Positions 50,780 to 61,729 of a stretch of DNA of 64,000 bases are shown one piece after another. Source of the DNA: Erpobdella octoculata (taxonomy: Eukaryota > Annelida > Clitellata > Hirudinida > Erpobdellidae); the NCBI GenBank assembly GCA_963978895.1, contig OZ022243.1:6862182-6926181 (forward strand), in the 5' to 3' direction. The position numbers and the translations under genes are program-made. The first letter of the stretch is position 1. Each line of letters opens with the position of its first letter. The notes beneath the pieces were generated by a model, which saw only the letters and a list, made by a program, of their open reading frames with translations, searched no databases and had not been told where the DNA came from.

Positions 50780-52030
50780 GTAATATTCAACAAAATTGTT
50801 AGAGCTATGGTAACAAGTGTTGAAATTAGAGACTTTGTAGACAAGAAAAGAAAAAAATAGAAAACAGTCTCTTGAAATATAAAATATTGAATTAACATGA
50901 ACTTCAGAATATATTTGATTATATTGAGTAATTTATACTAAAATGAATAACACAAATATGTGAAAATTGATATATAAATTTTTTTGTTGATTTTGGTTGA
51001 GAATCAAAAACAGGATTGATATTTGAAATTGCACTTATGTTTCTCCAGTGTTCTGGAGTTTGGAAAAAAATCTTCTGAACTTCTAGTTTATTGAATTTTC
51101 TTTAAGAGTTTGGAAAAACCTTTTTGTTGAAGTTCTAGTTTACGTGAATTTCCTAATGTTACAGAATTCAAAATTTGAAAACAAAATAACTTTTATACGA
51201 ATTAATTATCTTACTTTAAACGTCGTCTTTTGAAAATAAAAAAAAAATCAATGTCTGTTGATTATTTCCTTTTTGTTTTATTTTCTTTTTATGTTGTTTT
51301 TATGTTGTTAAGTTTGAGTGTCTTATTTTTAAACGTCATTCGATTTGAAAAAAGTGCAACCAAAAAAAGCAGCATTGATCCGTTTGCCAGCTTTCGAGAT
51401 GGAATGTCAATATCTGGAGTCAAATCTGCTCTTGTAGTGCACTCGGGCAAAAATGACTGAGCAATATACAATGTAACTGCCAAGGTCATATAATAAACCA
51501 CGTCGTTTATTTTGCATCTCTGCAAGTTCAGCTCAGTCTGAGCGTAACTTTTTTTCTATGGGACACACAATAACTGACATAACATCGAGCCTATGTGCAG
51601 AAGAAGTGAAATAAATTAATGTATAAGATGGGCAATCCGTGCAGGTATTTTAAGCCACTCTTGTTTTGTTTTAAAATTTTTACACGCTAACATACGTGTT
51701 TTCAGACTTCTTGTTGTTAGGCTTGGTTTGGTCAGGAATTTCCATCTTGTGGTGGGCTGGATTAGATTTTTAGATTGTTGGGTTCGGTTGCTCAAAATAG
51801 ACCTACGGACATATCTGGATGCAGTTTGAAATTCAAATTTGTTTAGCTTTTTCATTTCAGATGAACACAAATCTATTTTTCTCAGTTGTTGACAATTTTT
51901 TGAAGAGGAAAAAACTTCTACCCCTTTCGATAATAGACTTTATTTAATGTTATCAAAACTAGGCTACTGCCACTCTTTCACTACTAAGGCAGTGAAAAAA
52001 AAAGATACGAAAAATCATTAAAGCTAAACA
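50780..52030. other. AT-rich non-coding stretch
   Basis: Frames at 51230-51525 and 51616-51870 were examined on both strands and show no domain, splice context or composition shift that would support a gene. Confidence 0.45.
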
Positions 52031-52039
52031 TTTTATCTT

Positions 52040-52093
52040 CTTATTAAAACAAAATTTTGAAAGCGTTAATAATTTTACCAAAGGTGTTTTGCA
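52040..52093 (+). repeat. TATTTAAG/AGAGGTGT motif element, copy 18
   Basis: ATTTTGAAAG, about 18-nt spacer, then TTACCAAAGGTGTTTTGC. AAA and TTT flank GGTG. Confidence 0.55.
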
Positions 52094-52739
52094 TAATACA
52101 AACATATCTAAAGTTTAAATGTAGTTTTCAAATCCTTTATATTACTCTCTTACTCACAAAAACTAACTTTCCGTTATATAATTAGTTTGAAATTTGGTAA
52201 GTTTATTTGTTCCTGCGAGTTTTACATTTTGTAAAATCTTCAGAATACTTAAACAAAATTTGAACGAATTATTGAGTAAAAGGAATTGAAATTTTAAAAA
52301 CATTGTAAAAATTAATCTTTTTGTGTGAGGAAAAAAACAAGAGTTTTAAGTTTATTAAAAAAAACGATACTTGAATTTTAAACTTAAAATAACAAATAAT
52401 TTTATTCTTTATTGAATTTTGTTTTTTTTTATTCTGCCCATCACTCATTGTTTTATAAAAAACCAGTATTGAACTCATCTGTGTTCATTATGTAGGTTTT
52501 GGATAATATACACTTTAAAAGACAATTGTCTGTTTTAATTTAGATTTAGATTTTTTTTTAAATACAATTTTGTCTTATTGTTTTTGTTGTGATGTTTATT
52601 TGTTTAGAAATCAAGTATTGATTTACAGAATGTAACTGGATTTAGAATTATTATAACTAGCAAGTAAAACATTAACTAATTTATATCCTTTGTACCCGGG
52701 ACCTTCCCTTCAGGGAAATAGGTTATTGATATTAATTTA

Positions 52740-52819
52740 TATACACATACATATATATATATACATATATATATATATATCACATATATATATACATATA
52801 TATATATACATACAAACAC

Positions 52820-52853
<34 letters not shown>
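52740..52853. repeat. (TA)n/(CATA)n mixed array
   Basis: Alternating TATATA and CATACA/CATATA words. Confidence 0.95.
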
Positions 52854-52854
<1 letters not shown>

Positions 52855-53194
52855 ACAGTTTTTTTCCAAAAACATTTTCAGTTAAAATGAGTTTATGCAG
52901 ACAAACAAAACAGGTATATATTATAATATTGTTTTAATTTTCTTAAACGGATAACTTTTATTTAAAGTTTTACACGTGAAATTAAAAAGTGGTGGGGGCG
53001 CTAGAAATAAATTGATTTTCAACGCAGGTGGTTCACGAAATAAGTTTGAGAACAACTGTTAGAATATTACAGCATATATGACTAAAAGAAAAATTTTAAA
53101 GTTGACTGTTTTAATGAATAGAGGAATCGTTAATTTTTGTTGAACATTTTAAAGGACAACCCTCACTCCTTTATTCAAAAAACCAAAGCCCGCC

Positions 53195-53252
53195 GCTGCT
53201 CGCAGAGGGAAAAATATTTAAACTTTTGCCGCCTTAGAGCAAAAGGTGTCTC
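53195..53252 (+). repeat. TATTTAAG/AGAGGTGT motif element, copy 19
   Basis: GCTCGCAGAGGG, AAAAATATTTAA, about 20-nt spacer, then GAGCAAAAGGTGTCTC with stem GAG/CTC. Confidence 0.75.
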
Positions 53253-53259
53253 GTATGGT

Positions 53260-54650
53260 GCAAGCTGAATATGACTCAATACATAGCTAATTTTGAGGCG
53301 TCGATAATAAAATATCTTCAATTCTCTAACTAATTTATTTCAATTGATTTAAAAGTAATATGTATCTGTTTTTTTTTCTAAAATCCAATAACTTTTTGAT
53401 CATTGATGAGTTTTTTTAGAGTTAACTAAAACTCTCATTTAGTGTTACAAGAACACAGTAGGAACATTCAAACTTATTTTTAGATGAAAGTTTTTTTGTC
53501 ACAACTTATAAGTATAATGTGTCAAAACATTGCTTTTCTAAGTATGTAATACATTTGTACCAATAATCAGTAAGTTACAACTAGCAGCAAATTATGTTTT
53601 AAGCTTTTAACGTTTATGTGTCTAAGAAAGTTTAAACATAGAGTTGCCCATATCCAGTCTGCAATTACGTAATTATTTTAACTAAACCAATAAATGCAAC
53701 TCATTTAGAAAATTTATTTAAAAATATGCATCGTTTTGAATATTTCGAAAAGATTAAATTTTGTGCTGAACTTCTTAAACATTAATTAAACATTATTTAC
53801 TCGGTTATATGCCGCATAGACAAACAATTTATATTGTTGTGACTTGAATTTAATAAAATATTGTATTGTCATCAATAATACATTTATATTCCAAGTTTCA
53901 GCTCAATCGGATAAAGGGTTGTTATCTACAAGTTGATTTCAAAATTCAAATCAATAAACATACAACAAACAAATAAAGTTAAATAAAATATAAAAAATAA
54001 TCTATTCAATTAACTCAGTGCACTCTAAAATAAAAGTGTTTTTTCAGAAAAAAACAACACATATTTACACAAAAAAAATAAGAATAACAAAAAAATAACA
54101 CATACAATTGTAAGCAAACACAAATAAACATTGAAAAAATTAAGCTGAAATTTCTCAACTTACAAGACAAGACAAAAGTTTATTTTTGATGCAGCATAAT
54201 TGTATGTCACAAAAATACTCTTTTTGCAGAACATTCAAAATTTAAGGGTCATTTTTATGTAGTTTTATTTTACTCTTCTTAAACCTCAGTCAAAATTTAT
54301 AAATTTACATAAGTTGACGTAAAATTACTCTTCTGTTTTATTTCAGGTAAAACATGAATAAAATGTCTGCTAGGCTAGCTAGCTGAATAAGCCAGCTTTA
54401 TATAATTTTGTAGAAATCTTCAAAAAGAAAAAAACATGTTTCTAATGAGATATAGTCAACTGTACTTTAAAGTGGAACCCATCTGACGTCAGACTAGGTC
54501 TCTTTAAAAAGTATAGTAGGTCTCTCTGACCTTGCCATATTTTTGCAGGTTTTTCAACATTTGTTATTTAAAAATTAATACCAAATGACTGAAAAATCCG
54601 GAAATCATCAAAACATAAATGGTTGTAATTGATTTATGTTTTTTTACACT
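53260..54650. other. AT-rich stretch with one repeat-family fragment
   Basis: 53850-53990 (CATTTATATTCCAAGTTTCA, GCTCAATCGGATAA, then AACATACAACAAACAAATAA) resembles the 21.95-22.1 kb repeat, and a further fragment is at 25735-25800. No gene was seen. Confidence 0.5.
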
Positions 54651-54661
54651 TTTACTTAACT

Positions 54662-54680
54662 TTACTTCTCTGTCTGTCTC

Positions 54681-54711
<31 letters not shown>

Positions 54712-54795
54712 ATCTGTCTGTCTGTCTGTCTGTCTGTCTGTATGTCTGTTTGTCTGTCTTTCTGTCTATCTGTCTATATATCTGTCTATCTGTTT
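54662..54795. repeat. (CTGT)n tetranucleotide array
   Basis: CTGT units with TTTG and TATC interruptions. Frames rich in Ser/Val/Cys/Leu here are repeat artefacts. Confidence 0.95.
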
Positions 54796-55328
54796 AACTT
54801 CTACATTCCACGGCGCTAAAGTTGCGCTCTATTGTAGCTGTGTCTGGTTTTGCTTACCTGGTGTGATAACTATAAAGACAAGAATAATAAAATTAATCAA
54901 TGTAGAGCAGGTAATAAAGCAAGGTGTCGGAAGTTCTGATAATTCACCTTCTCAAGAAACTACAAGTGCTGTTATCTACAATAACAAACACTCTCGCAAC
55001 GATCACAGCATCAGCTAATCAATCGGATGGAATACTCTTGATATTAACCATCATTTCCGCTTCTAAAATAATGGCAGTTGTTGATGTCTGCTATTTTTTG
55101 TACACCAAATAAATTCAATTCATTTGACATTAAAATAAATAGGCTTCTTTCTAAATAAAACCATTGTTTAACATGCATTCACAACAAATTGCTATTAAAA
55201 TTATAAACTATTAAAAACGGAATGAAGTAATTATTTTATACAAAACAAATATGATAGTTGAATATTTTATATCTGTGTTTGCTTTCTTGCTAAAGCCATA
55301 AGTTAAAAGACATTGATTACTAAAAACA

Positions 55329-55694
55329 AGTAAATTAAAAACGAATTTTTAAAACCAATGCTCTTATATGTAATTAAAACACAAATTTTGCAATCAATTA
55401 TTTCTTATATTACTCTTTTATTTTATATTAAAGTCGAAATATCTTAATTATATCGAAATATCGAAATTAATTAAAATTAACTAAATTAATTGACTTATTG
55501 TAAAACTAATAATTGAATATTGCATTGTCTTCTATTTTGAGCATGTATGCAAAATTTGAAAAAAATCTATCATCAGGAAGTGACTCAAAAATTGATTGCA
55601 AGATTTGAAACAAACAGAGAAACAAACAGACAGACAGAGAAACAAACAGACAGACAGAGAAACAGAGACGACGAGTTAATAAAAGCATTGGTAA
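55329..55694. repeat. Dispersed repeat unit, copy 2, direct half
   Basis: Near-identical to 21766-22138 through the CAGA tract and GACGACGAGTTAATAAAAGC. Similarity stops at ATTGGTAAAA in both copies. Confidence 0.9.
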
Positions 55695-56189
55695 AATAAA
55701 AAAATTTCCGTTATCTAATCAAGCTGAAACGTTATTGGGTTTATTGTCGACATGAACTTCACATTTTATCATTTTTTCAGATTGATTAGACTGAAATTAA
55801 ATATTTAAAAAAAAATTACAAAAGTTAACGGGTTTTTAAATCAATAATTTTGTTGTGGAAAATTAATCAGCAGTATTTTTTTAATTTAAAAAAAAATTTA
55901 TAATTCTTCAAGTTAAAAATTCTCAGTAAAAATTCTTTCTGAACTTATCTTAAAATTTTTATCTTCATATACTTCACATATACGTGGTAATTTTTTTTTT
56001 AAATGGACTTGCTCATCATAATCAAAAAATGACTCAAAAAATCAGAAGCTGTCGCTTGATAAATAGTTTCAGATGGGTTTGTTTCAATAGTAGACATAGG
56101 TATCGAAATTTAAAATAGAGTACATTTGGCTGTTTGAAAAATCAATTTTTTTTTCAAAAAGTTTAAGATTCTTGTCTATGCAATTTTTC

Positions 56190-56545
56190 AAAAAGAACTG
56201 CAGCACAACGGTTGACGCAGAATAAAAATATTTAAGCTTTAGCTGCCATCAAGCAAGAGGTGTTTTTCAAGATACAAGCACAATCGTATCCACGGTTTTT
56301 AATCCTTTATATTAACTTCACAGTGTTTGCTTGCTTGAATGAACCATACGTTGGGACTTTTCACCAATAACCCATCTTCAATGATGTCAATGATTTTATA
56401 GATAATTTCACTTCTACTTTTCCTATTTTAAATAATTTATTTTCATTTAAAACTACAAGATTTAGAATCTCTTTTAAAACAGCTCCTTAGATTGACCACG
56501 AATGTTTTAATATGGAGCAATTGGGTTGTCATGTATGAATTTTTT
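56190..56545. repeat. Dispersed repeat unit, copy 2, inverted half
   Basis: Reverse complement of about 22160-22490: TGGAGCAATTGGGTTG, CATACGTTGGGACTTTTCAC, CAATCGTATCCACGGTTTTT, GCAGCACAACGGTTGACGCA. It is separated from the direct half by about 500 bp of unrelated sequence. Confidence 0.85.
56208..56270 (+). repeat. TATTTAAG/AGAGGTGT motif element, copy 20
   Basis: GACGCAGA, ATAAAAATATTTAAG, spacer, then GCAAGAGGTGTTTTTC. ATC and GAT flank the core. Paralogue of copy 1. Confidence 0.75.
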
Positions 56546-56559
56546 TTACGAGATCCAAC

Positions 56560-57420
56560 AACAACAGCTATAATGATCTGTGTATGAGAATTATACTTTG
56601 TTAAATAATTAACTTGTTTTTGCCGTTTATTTCATTTCATGCCATTTATTTATTTTTTTTAAAACTATTTTGTTAAAATTGAATAAACGTTTAATTTTCA
56701 AAGAGAATATTTTCTTAATTCATAAACAAAAATTAATTATAGAAAGAAAATGTTTAGTTACATATATTTAAGCAATTTCGTAGAGTTTATAAATAAAATA
56801 CTTTCAGCTTATATCACCCGTATGCTTAAATTAACTCATTATTACGAAACGCAAGCTAGGTATCCAGATGCTAGAAATATAACAGTTTTGCCGTTTTTTG
56901 TACGTTATTTAGTTTAAATATTAGTTTGTATTTAGATAGCATAGTTTCAACCAGTAAAAAGTATAAATTAAAGCTATAAATCGTTCGTGTTTTCATTGGC
57001 TAACGTATAAAAAATGATAAAATACAAACATGAATTCCGTGATTTGTTTGGAAAGAAACATTTGTTTTTGTGTCAGAAGCGTCTTCAACCTAACAAGTGA
57101 GTAATTTTCTGAACCTTAATAGAATATTTATGCAGCCAGTTGATATAGCTACAGCAACTACCTCTGCCATAACAAAAACCCCGACTCCTACTAGTGCGGC
57201 GGAGCATTGAATTAAAAAAAAAGTTGATTTTGTAGAACCACTACAATTACCTTAAAACCATTTATATAATATCAGTTTGTCAAAATTACAAACTTATGTT
57301 TGGCGTTGTTTAAAGAACCCGAGCATTTTATGTTGAATTTTCGCATTTTATTGAGGTTACCCAAATTTTAATTGTTTTTGTTTTAATTTTGATAGCATGA
57401 ATAAACTTCAAAGTTCATTG
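56560..57420. other. AT-rich non-coding stretch
   Basis: Nothing recognised. Confidence 0.45.
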
Positions 57421-57423
57421 GGC

Positions 57424-57676
57424 CTAAAGATTGTTGTAATTGTTTTCATAAACGCAATTATTCATCAGTTCAAAACACCTCACGATTGTGTCACTTTTCT
57501 GTTTAATTAAATTTGCTTTGAGACCAACGGCGGTAGCGGTGTTCCCCAGTTCGTCTGACGTATAGAGCCTTCTATCTCCGCCACTCTTCAATTTCAACGG
57601 CGACACGATTCAAATTACTATTACTTACCTGGTCTATGTAAACTGGGCAGGAGTGAAACTTATCAGCGTTTCCTTT
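57424..57676 (-). CDS. Candidate minus-strand exon pair (48-nt exon and following 3' frame)
   Basis: A 48-nt frame-compatible exon at 57676-57629 (KGNADKFHSCPVYIDQ) is bounded by AACTTTTCAG and GTAAGTAAT, both strong splice signals. Next on the same strand, 57606-57424 reads SGGDRRLYTSDELGNTATAV, then LKANLIKQKSDTIVRCFELM and ends NNYNNL stop, with less AT-biased codons. No acceptor for the second segment is certain, and no family was recognised. The FLYWCH frame at 59116-58859 is upstream on the same strand and could belong to the same locus. Confidence 0.35.
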
Positions 57677-58858
57677 CTGAAAAGTTTATAACTGGAAAAT
57701 TAAAGTGATTTTTAAGTTTATTTTAAGCACGTTGGCTGCCTGGCCATTGTCAATTAGCCAGATAGTGCCGTCAAAGTATGCACACGTCTTTCAGTTCTAC
57801 TCTTCAACACTTTCATTTTTCTGGTTCATTGTATCGTTGACTACAATAAACACTTTGGTTGTTTTAAGCTGACGTTTAAAAATCCCACTCTTCAACTACG
57901 ATTATTGGCTTGAAAATTAAGCATATATTAGTTTTTATTAGTATAACTAACTCTAATTTACTATAGTATCCTTTTGGATGTTTTTTTTAAATGAATTAAG
58001 ACAATTTAGCTAATTAAAGATGGTTTTTAAGGTCTCAGTATAAATTAGTTTTTACTATAATTTCTAGACTATATATAAACTAACATATTTTGTTCTTCAC
58101 AAAAAGAGTTCCAGACCTAACAAATTAAATCAAATTAGAAATTCATTGTTCATATCTCCCACTCAAAAGTAAGTTGCAAAGCTATGGTAATTTGATTTTA
58201 GTTTTTAAAATTGTGATTTACTGTGTATCTTTTAATTTGTTTTGTTTGTTGCATTGCACGTAATTAAGTTATACGATTATCATTATGTTCTAACGTTTTG
58301 TGTTTTACAAAGATTGGAAAAATAAATTTGAATTAATTGTTCATGTTTATCGTTCATGGCTTCTGACGTTAATTGTTTCTTTATCTAATATTGTTCATCA
58401 TGGTTTCCTAAATTATTCAGCTGCTATCTGCTTATCGGTAAATAAGAAATTTTTCAGGCTGGTAAGTGTTTTTTATGTGATGCCATTAGCCGATTAGGTA
58501 TTAATTTATTATTGAATAGTAGTTATGACTATAAGACTATGAATTAATTTATCGGTCTTCATTTATTTTTTACATTTTAGAGGAAACTGGAAACTAACAT
58601 TTAAAAAAAAAATCTTACATGCAACACCGATTTATGGTATATGAGGTGCATAAAATTTGAAAAAAATGAAATCAAGTGCAGTATTTTTGTGTTTCAACAA
58701 AATCATGAACAAGGTTTTCAAGCAAGCCTGTCAGGCAGAATCCGTCTTAAAGAAGACTCTTTGGTAAAGCCATCAGAACGTGATCAGGAAGCTGGGAACA
58801 AACTAAACCTTGCGTTGCGCTGCATCCGGCAAGTGTATTGCTCATTGTAGTTTTCATT

Positions 58859-59116
58859 TCACCGATCGCTTTTCTGGCAAGTACCCGGGCGATGTTGCCT
58901 TCGTGAATAATCATTGGCGATGTTTATTCTAATCACCTTCGTCCCATCACTTACCAAGTTTGCTTTACATTTAATACTTTGTGCCTTGCTGCAGCGCCAA
59001 AACTGTAATCCTTCTGTATTAACTCTATGTTTATAATGTTCGAAACCATTCAAAATAAATGTTTGTTTTTCTGTTTTCGAAATACCAAATGTACCGTCCA
59101 TGTCTAAGTTTATCAC
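58859..59116 (-). CDS. FLYWCH-type zinc finger protein fragment
   Basis: Minus-strand frame: FGISKTEKQTFILNGFEHYK, then RVNTEGLQFWRCSKAQSIKC, then KANLVSDGTKVIRINI, ending QHRPGTCQKSDR. This is the FLYWCH pattern (F, GF-Y, WRC, C-KA, terminal His), although the usual HxH pair is reduced to one His. FLYWCH domains bind DNA and occur in Mod(mdg4)-like regulators and in MULE-type transposases. The latter is more likely here given repeats on both sides: GATCGCTTTTCTGGCAAG at about 58863 and GATCGCTTTTCTGGCGAG at about 59193. ATG choice is arbitrary. MDGTFGI at 59101 is an alternative start. Confidence 0.6.
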   Translation of the reverse strand: MINLDMDGTFGISKTEKQTFILNGFEHYKHRVNTEGLQFWRCSKAQSIKCKANLVSDGTKVIRINIANDYSRRQHRPGTCQKSDR

Positions 59117-59265
59117 GACTTATCTATTAGGCTTTCTTACTATGCCTTTATATACTGTACCGTGTTTAAATTTGTTGAGTTCACTTCAAAGCGATCGCTT
59201 TTCTGGCGAGATAAATCTGTTGAATTCACTTCAAAGCGAGCAAACGAGTCTCCAGCGTTAATTTA

Positions 59266-59412
59266 TTGGCTAACGTCCTATGAGCGATAGTCTTACGAGC
59301 GAACATCCTATGTGCGAAGTGTTTATGTGCGATGATCCTATGAGCAACAGACCTATGATCGAAAATCTATGGGGAATAGTCCTATGTGTGAAAGTCCTAT
59401 GTGCGATCGTCC
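59266..59412. repeat. Minisatellite, unit about 15-16 bp (TCCTATGTGCGAWAG)
   Basis: About nine imperfect units such as TCCTATGAGCGATAG, TCTTACGAGCGAACA, TCCTATGTGCGAAGT and TCCTATGTGTGAAAG. It stands out by composition from the AT-rich background. Confidence 0.9.
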
Positions 59413-59419
59413 GGATACC

Positions 59420-60290
59420 AGATAAACACAATACATCTAAATAAATAAAACTGCTTTCTTGGTTATACTTTAAATTGAAAATTGAACATTATTTAAAATA
59501 TAATAAAATTGTTCTTTTCATGAAAAATAAATTGTTGCAAAAATTGATATCTAAATTAATCGATTACGAGATTCGTACAAAACAAAATTTTTTTTTTTCT
59601 TAAAAAACTGAGCTCATGGATATGTCGATTTGGATTTTTTATTCAAAAGTAGCTGATAACCAGTTAAGGGATAAGTACTTTACAGTTGTTTCCTTCTTTT
59701 TAAAATACCTAATAAACTTGTTGGCGCCCCTTATTATGAATGGCGCCTACGGATACGTGTTTTTATCTGCTTCTTTAATACGCTTTTACAATAAAGATAT
59801 TTTTGAAGAAAATTCTAAGATTTTTTAAAGAAAAAAAAGTCATCAAGTCAAAATAAATCGACTCGTCTTGGACATATATTATTCAATATTTGCCAAGACC
59901 AACTCTAAGATTTTTTTTTTGAGGATCATCTGAGGCTGGTTAACGAAAAAATAAACTCAAAGCTTAAATTTCAGTATCTCTTAAATTTATATTTCTAATG
60001 TGTGTAGGCAATTTATCTATTAGTTTAATAACTAATTATTCATAATTTGTCTTTTTCATTTTCAATTTGTTTTATTCGTTTCCAACATGTTTTTGCTTTC
60101 TCCAAATTTCTATTTATGCAAAACAGCTCATCCTGACTTCGATTTTTTTTGTATTTACTAGCTTACATCAAATGTTATATATCTATTGATACATTAAAAA
60201 ATATTAATATTTTATCTCTAAACAATTTGTTTAGTTTGTAGCAAAAAATTGAAGATACTTCTAAATAAGCGATTTTCAACTTATACTTTG
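59420..60290. other. AT-rich stretch, no supported gene
   Basis: A 70-codon plus-strand frame at 59616-59828 encodes a hydrophobic segment (FLKYLINLLAPLIMNGAYGY) that could be a membrane-protein exon relic, but splice borders and homology are unclear. GAGGATCATCTGAGGCTGGT near 59922 is a fragment of the 60295-60450 repeat. Confidence 0.4.
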
Positions 60291-60294
60291 TAAT

Positions 60295-60450
60295 TAAAGC
60301 TCTGGTTTGCGGTGGAGCGTGAGGGAATGCGGCGGAGCTATACCCATAGCCTATGAGGATCATCCGAGGCTGGTTAAATTGCTAGCTGCAGGGAGGTCGA
60401 TTTGCCGGTCCTTGTCCAACTTATTGCACCTCAGTAGTTGGCGGGCTAGG
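60295..60450 (-). repeat. Dispersed repeat, inverted copy of 30380-30570
   Basis: Carries CATAGCCTATGAGGATCATC, GAGGCTGGTTAAATTGCTAG, GGTCGATTTGCCGGTCCTTG and TCCAACTTATTGCA, all complementary to the copy at 30.4 kb in the same order. Confidence 0.8.
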
Positions 60451-60559
60451 TTTTTAGATTCAAATGTCAATAACTAAACCTTTTTTTTTTGCGTGAAGCA
60501 CATTTTGAGGGTCAAATCGCTAGAATGTGCAACTAATGTGAACATTAAATTTATACATT

Positions 60560-60615
60560 GCCCCCAAATATTTTTGGGCCCCCCCACTTCCAAATTCCTG
60601 GTTACGGCCCTGAAG
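60560..60615. repeat. hAT/MITE-like right terminus (TACGGCCCTG)
   Basis: TTTTTGGGCCCCCCCACTTC, then AAATTCCTGGTTACGGCCCTG. The complement CAGGGCCGTAACCAGG followed by a G-run is a familiar terminus of animal hAT-derived MITEs. Confidence 0.5.
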
Positions 60616-60889
60616 CTGTTTAGCGGTTATGACTTATTTTTGCGTCGCACGTTGATGGCGTTACGTATAGCATTGTCGATCACTTACAATCTGCTAAATC
60701 TAAAGATAATAAGTTAATAACGTGTTTTATGAACACTATTTTAAAGCATGAAATGAAAAGCGCAAATATAAAAATAAAATTGAGTCCAGATATTTAGTTC
60801 AATAATTGTAGGGATATAAAAGTCATCAAATGTTATTTTATATAACAGGAAAACAATGACAATTTGCATAGTCAGTTAGCATGGTTTAC

Positions 60890-61100
60890 GAAAGTTCGCC
60901 ACCGGTTTTTCGCCCCCGTCTTTTCGCTCCCGGAAATGTTCGCCCTTGGGAAGTTTTGCCTTCCGGTTTCTCGCCCCTGGGAAAGTTCGCCTCCGGTTTT
61001 TCGTGCCCGATTTTTCGCCCACATTTTCTGCTCCCAGATTTTGGCTCTCAGTTTTTTGTCCATGGAAAAATTTGCTTCCGGTTTTCATCCCTGATTTTGT
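60890..61100. repeat. Degenerate GC-rich minisatellite, unit about 13-16 bp
   Basis: Successive imperfect copies of TTCGCCCCCGGTT: GTTCGCCACCGGTTT, TTCGCCCCCGTCT, TTTCGCTCCCGGAAAT, GTTCGCCCTTGGGAAG, TTTGCCTTCCGGTTTC. Units fade towards the right. Frames in several phases on both strands here are by-products of the repeat. Confidence 0.85.
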
Positions 61101-61539
61101 TATCTCGAAAAGTTTCTCAACATTTAAAAAAAAATTGCACATTCTTCTCATGAGACGTTAGTTCTTGGTGCTGTCGACGTTTTTTCTCCTACAACCTTTT
61201 TTCCTTAAAAATGTAACCCTGGAAAAATATTGCCAGTAGTGTTTCATCCAGACCACTTGACTTTGAGATGATATTTGTAAATTATTGGAAAGCAGGAGCG
61301 TCATTTAAGCAAAAAGCTGAGAAGGCACATATTTTTAAAACCCACACTTTAAAACTTTCCTAAACACTTTCCCATCTCACAATACCAGAAAACTGAATTA
61401 TACCCATAGAATTACACGGCAAAACTGTCGCGCATTTTACACAACGAATAATATGTCACGTGAAGGTAACGCACAAGCACCACTGTTGCATTATGTTAAA
61501 GATCACAAATTAACCATTATAATTTTTTTTCCAGATTCA

Positions 61540-61720
61540 GTTCTTTTGAAAAGTAACAATTATTTTTAACAATTTTAACTGTATCTTCATTGAATATTAT
61601 TTTTAAATAAACAGAACGAACAAAATTTAAGTTAATGAAATTTAGATTATTCAATTGTTCAAACCACTAGAAAAAAAAATATATAAATGCATGTTTAAAA
61701 AAAATTAAATTGAAAAAATT
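61540..61720. repeat. Segmental duplicate of 46808-47210 lacking the GC-rich segment
   Basis: Shares TGAATATTATTTTTAAATAA, GAACAAAATTTAAG, TTCAAACCACTAGAA and ATATAAATGCATGTTTAAAA with 46808-47210. Confidence 0.8.
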
Positions 61721-61729
61721 ATGAGTCGC

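Noticed and set aside
54619..55112. Cys/Val/Ser/Leu frames and adjoining frames to 55112
   Set aside because: The first part is the CTGT array. The following IKLINVEQVIKQGVGSSDNS-type segment looks mildly protein-like but has no splice borders or family match.
57450..57490. Motif copy GTGAGGTGTTTTGAAC on the minus strand
   Set aside because: It lies in a candidate coding frame and lacks the upstream box. GGTGT is common by chance.
59616..59828. Hydrophobic 70-residue frame as a transporter exon
   Set aside because: Vague resemblance to a multi-pass membrane protein, but no confident motif and no clear splice sites. Kept only as a remark.
60864..61161. Overlapping frames on both strands
   Set aside because: Open in many phases at once because of the TTCGCC-type minisatellite. 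None has a domain.
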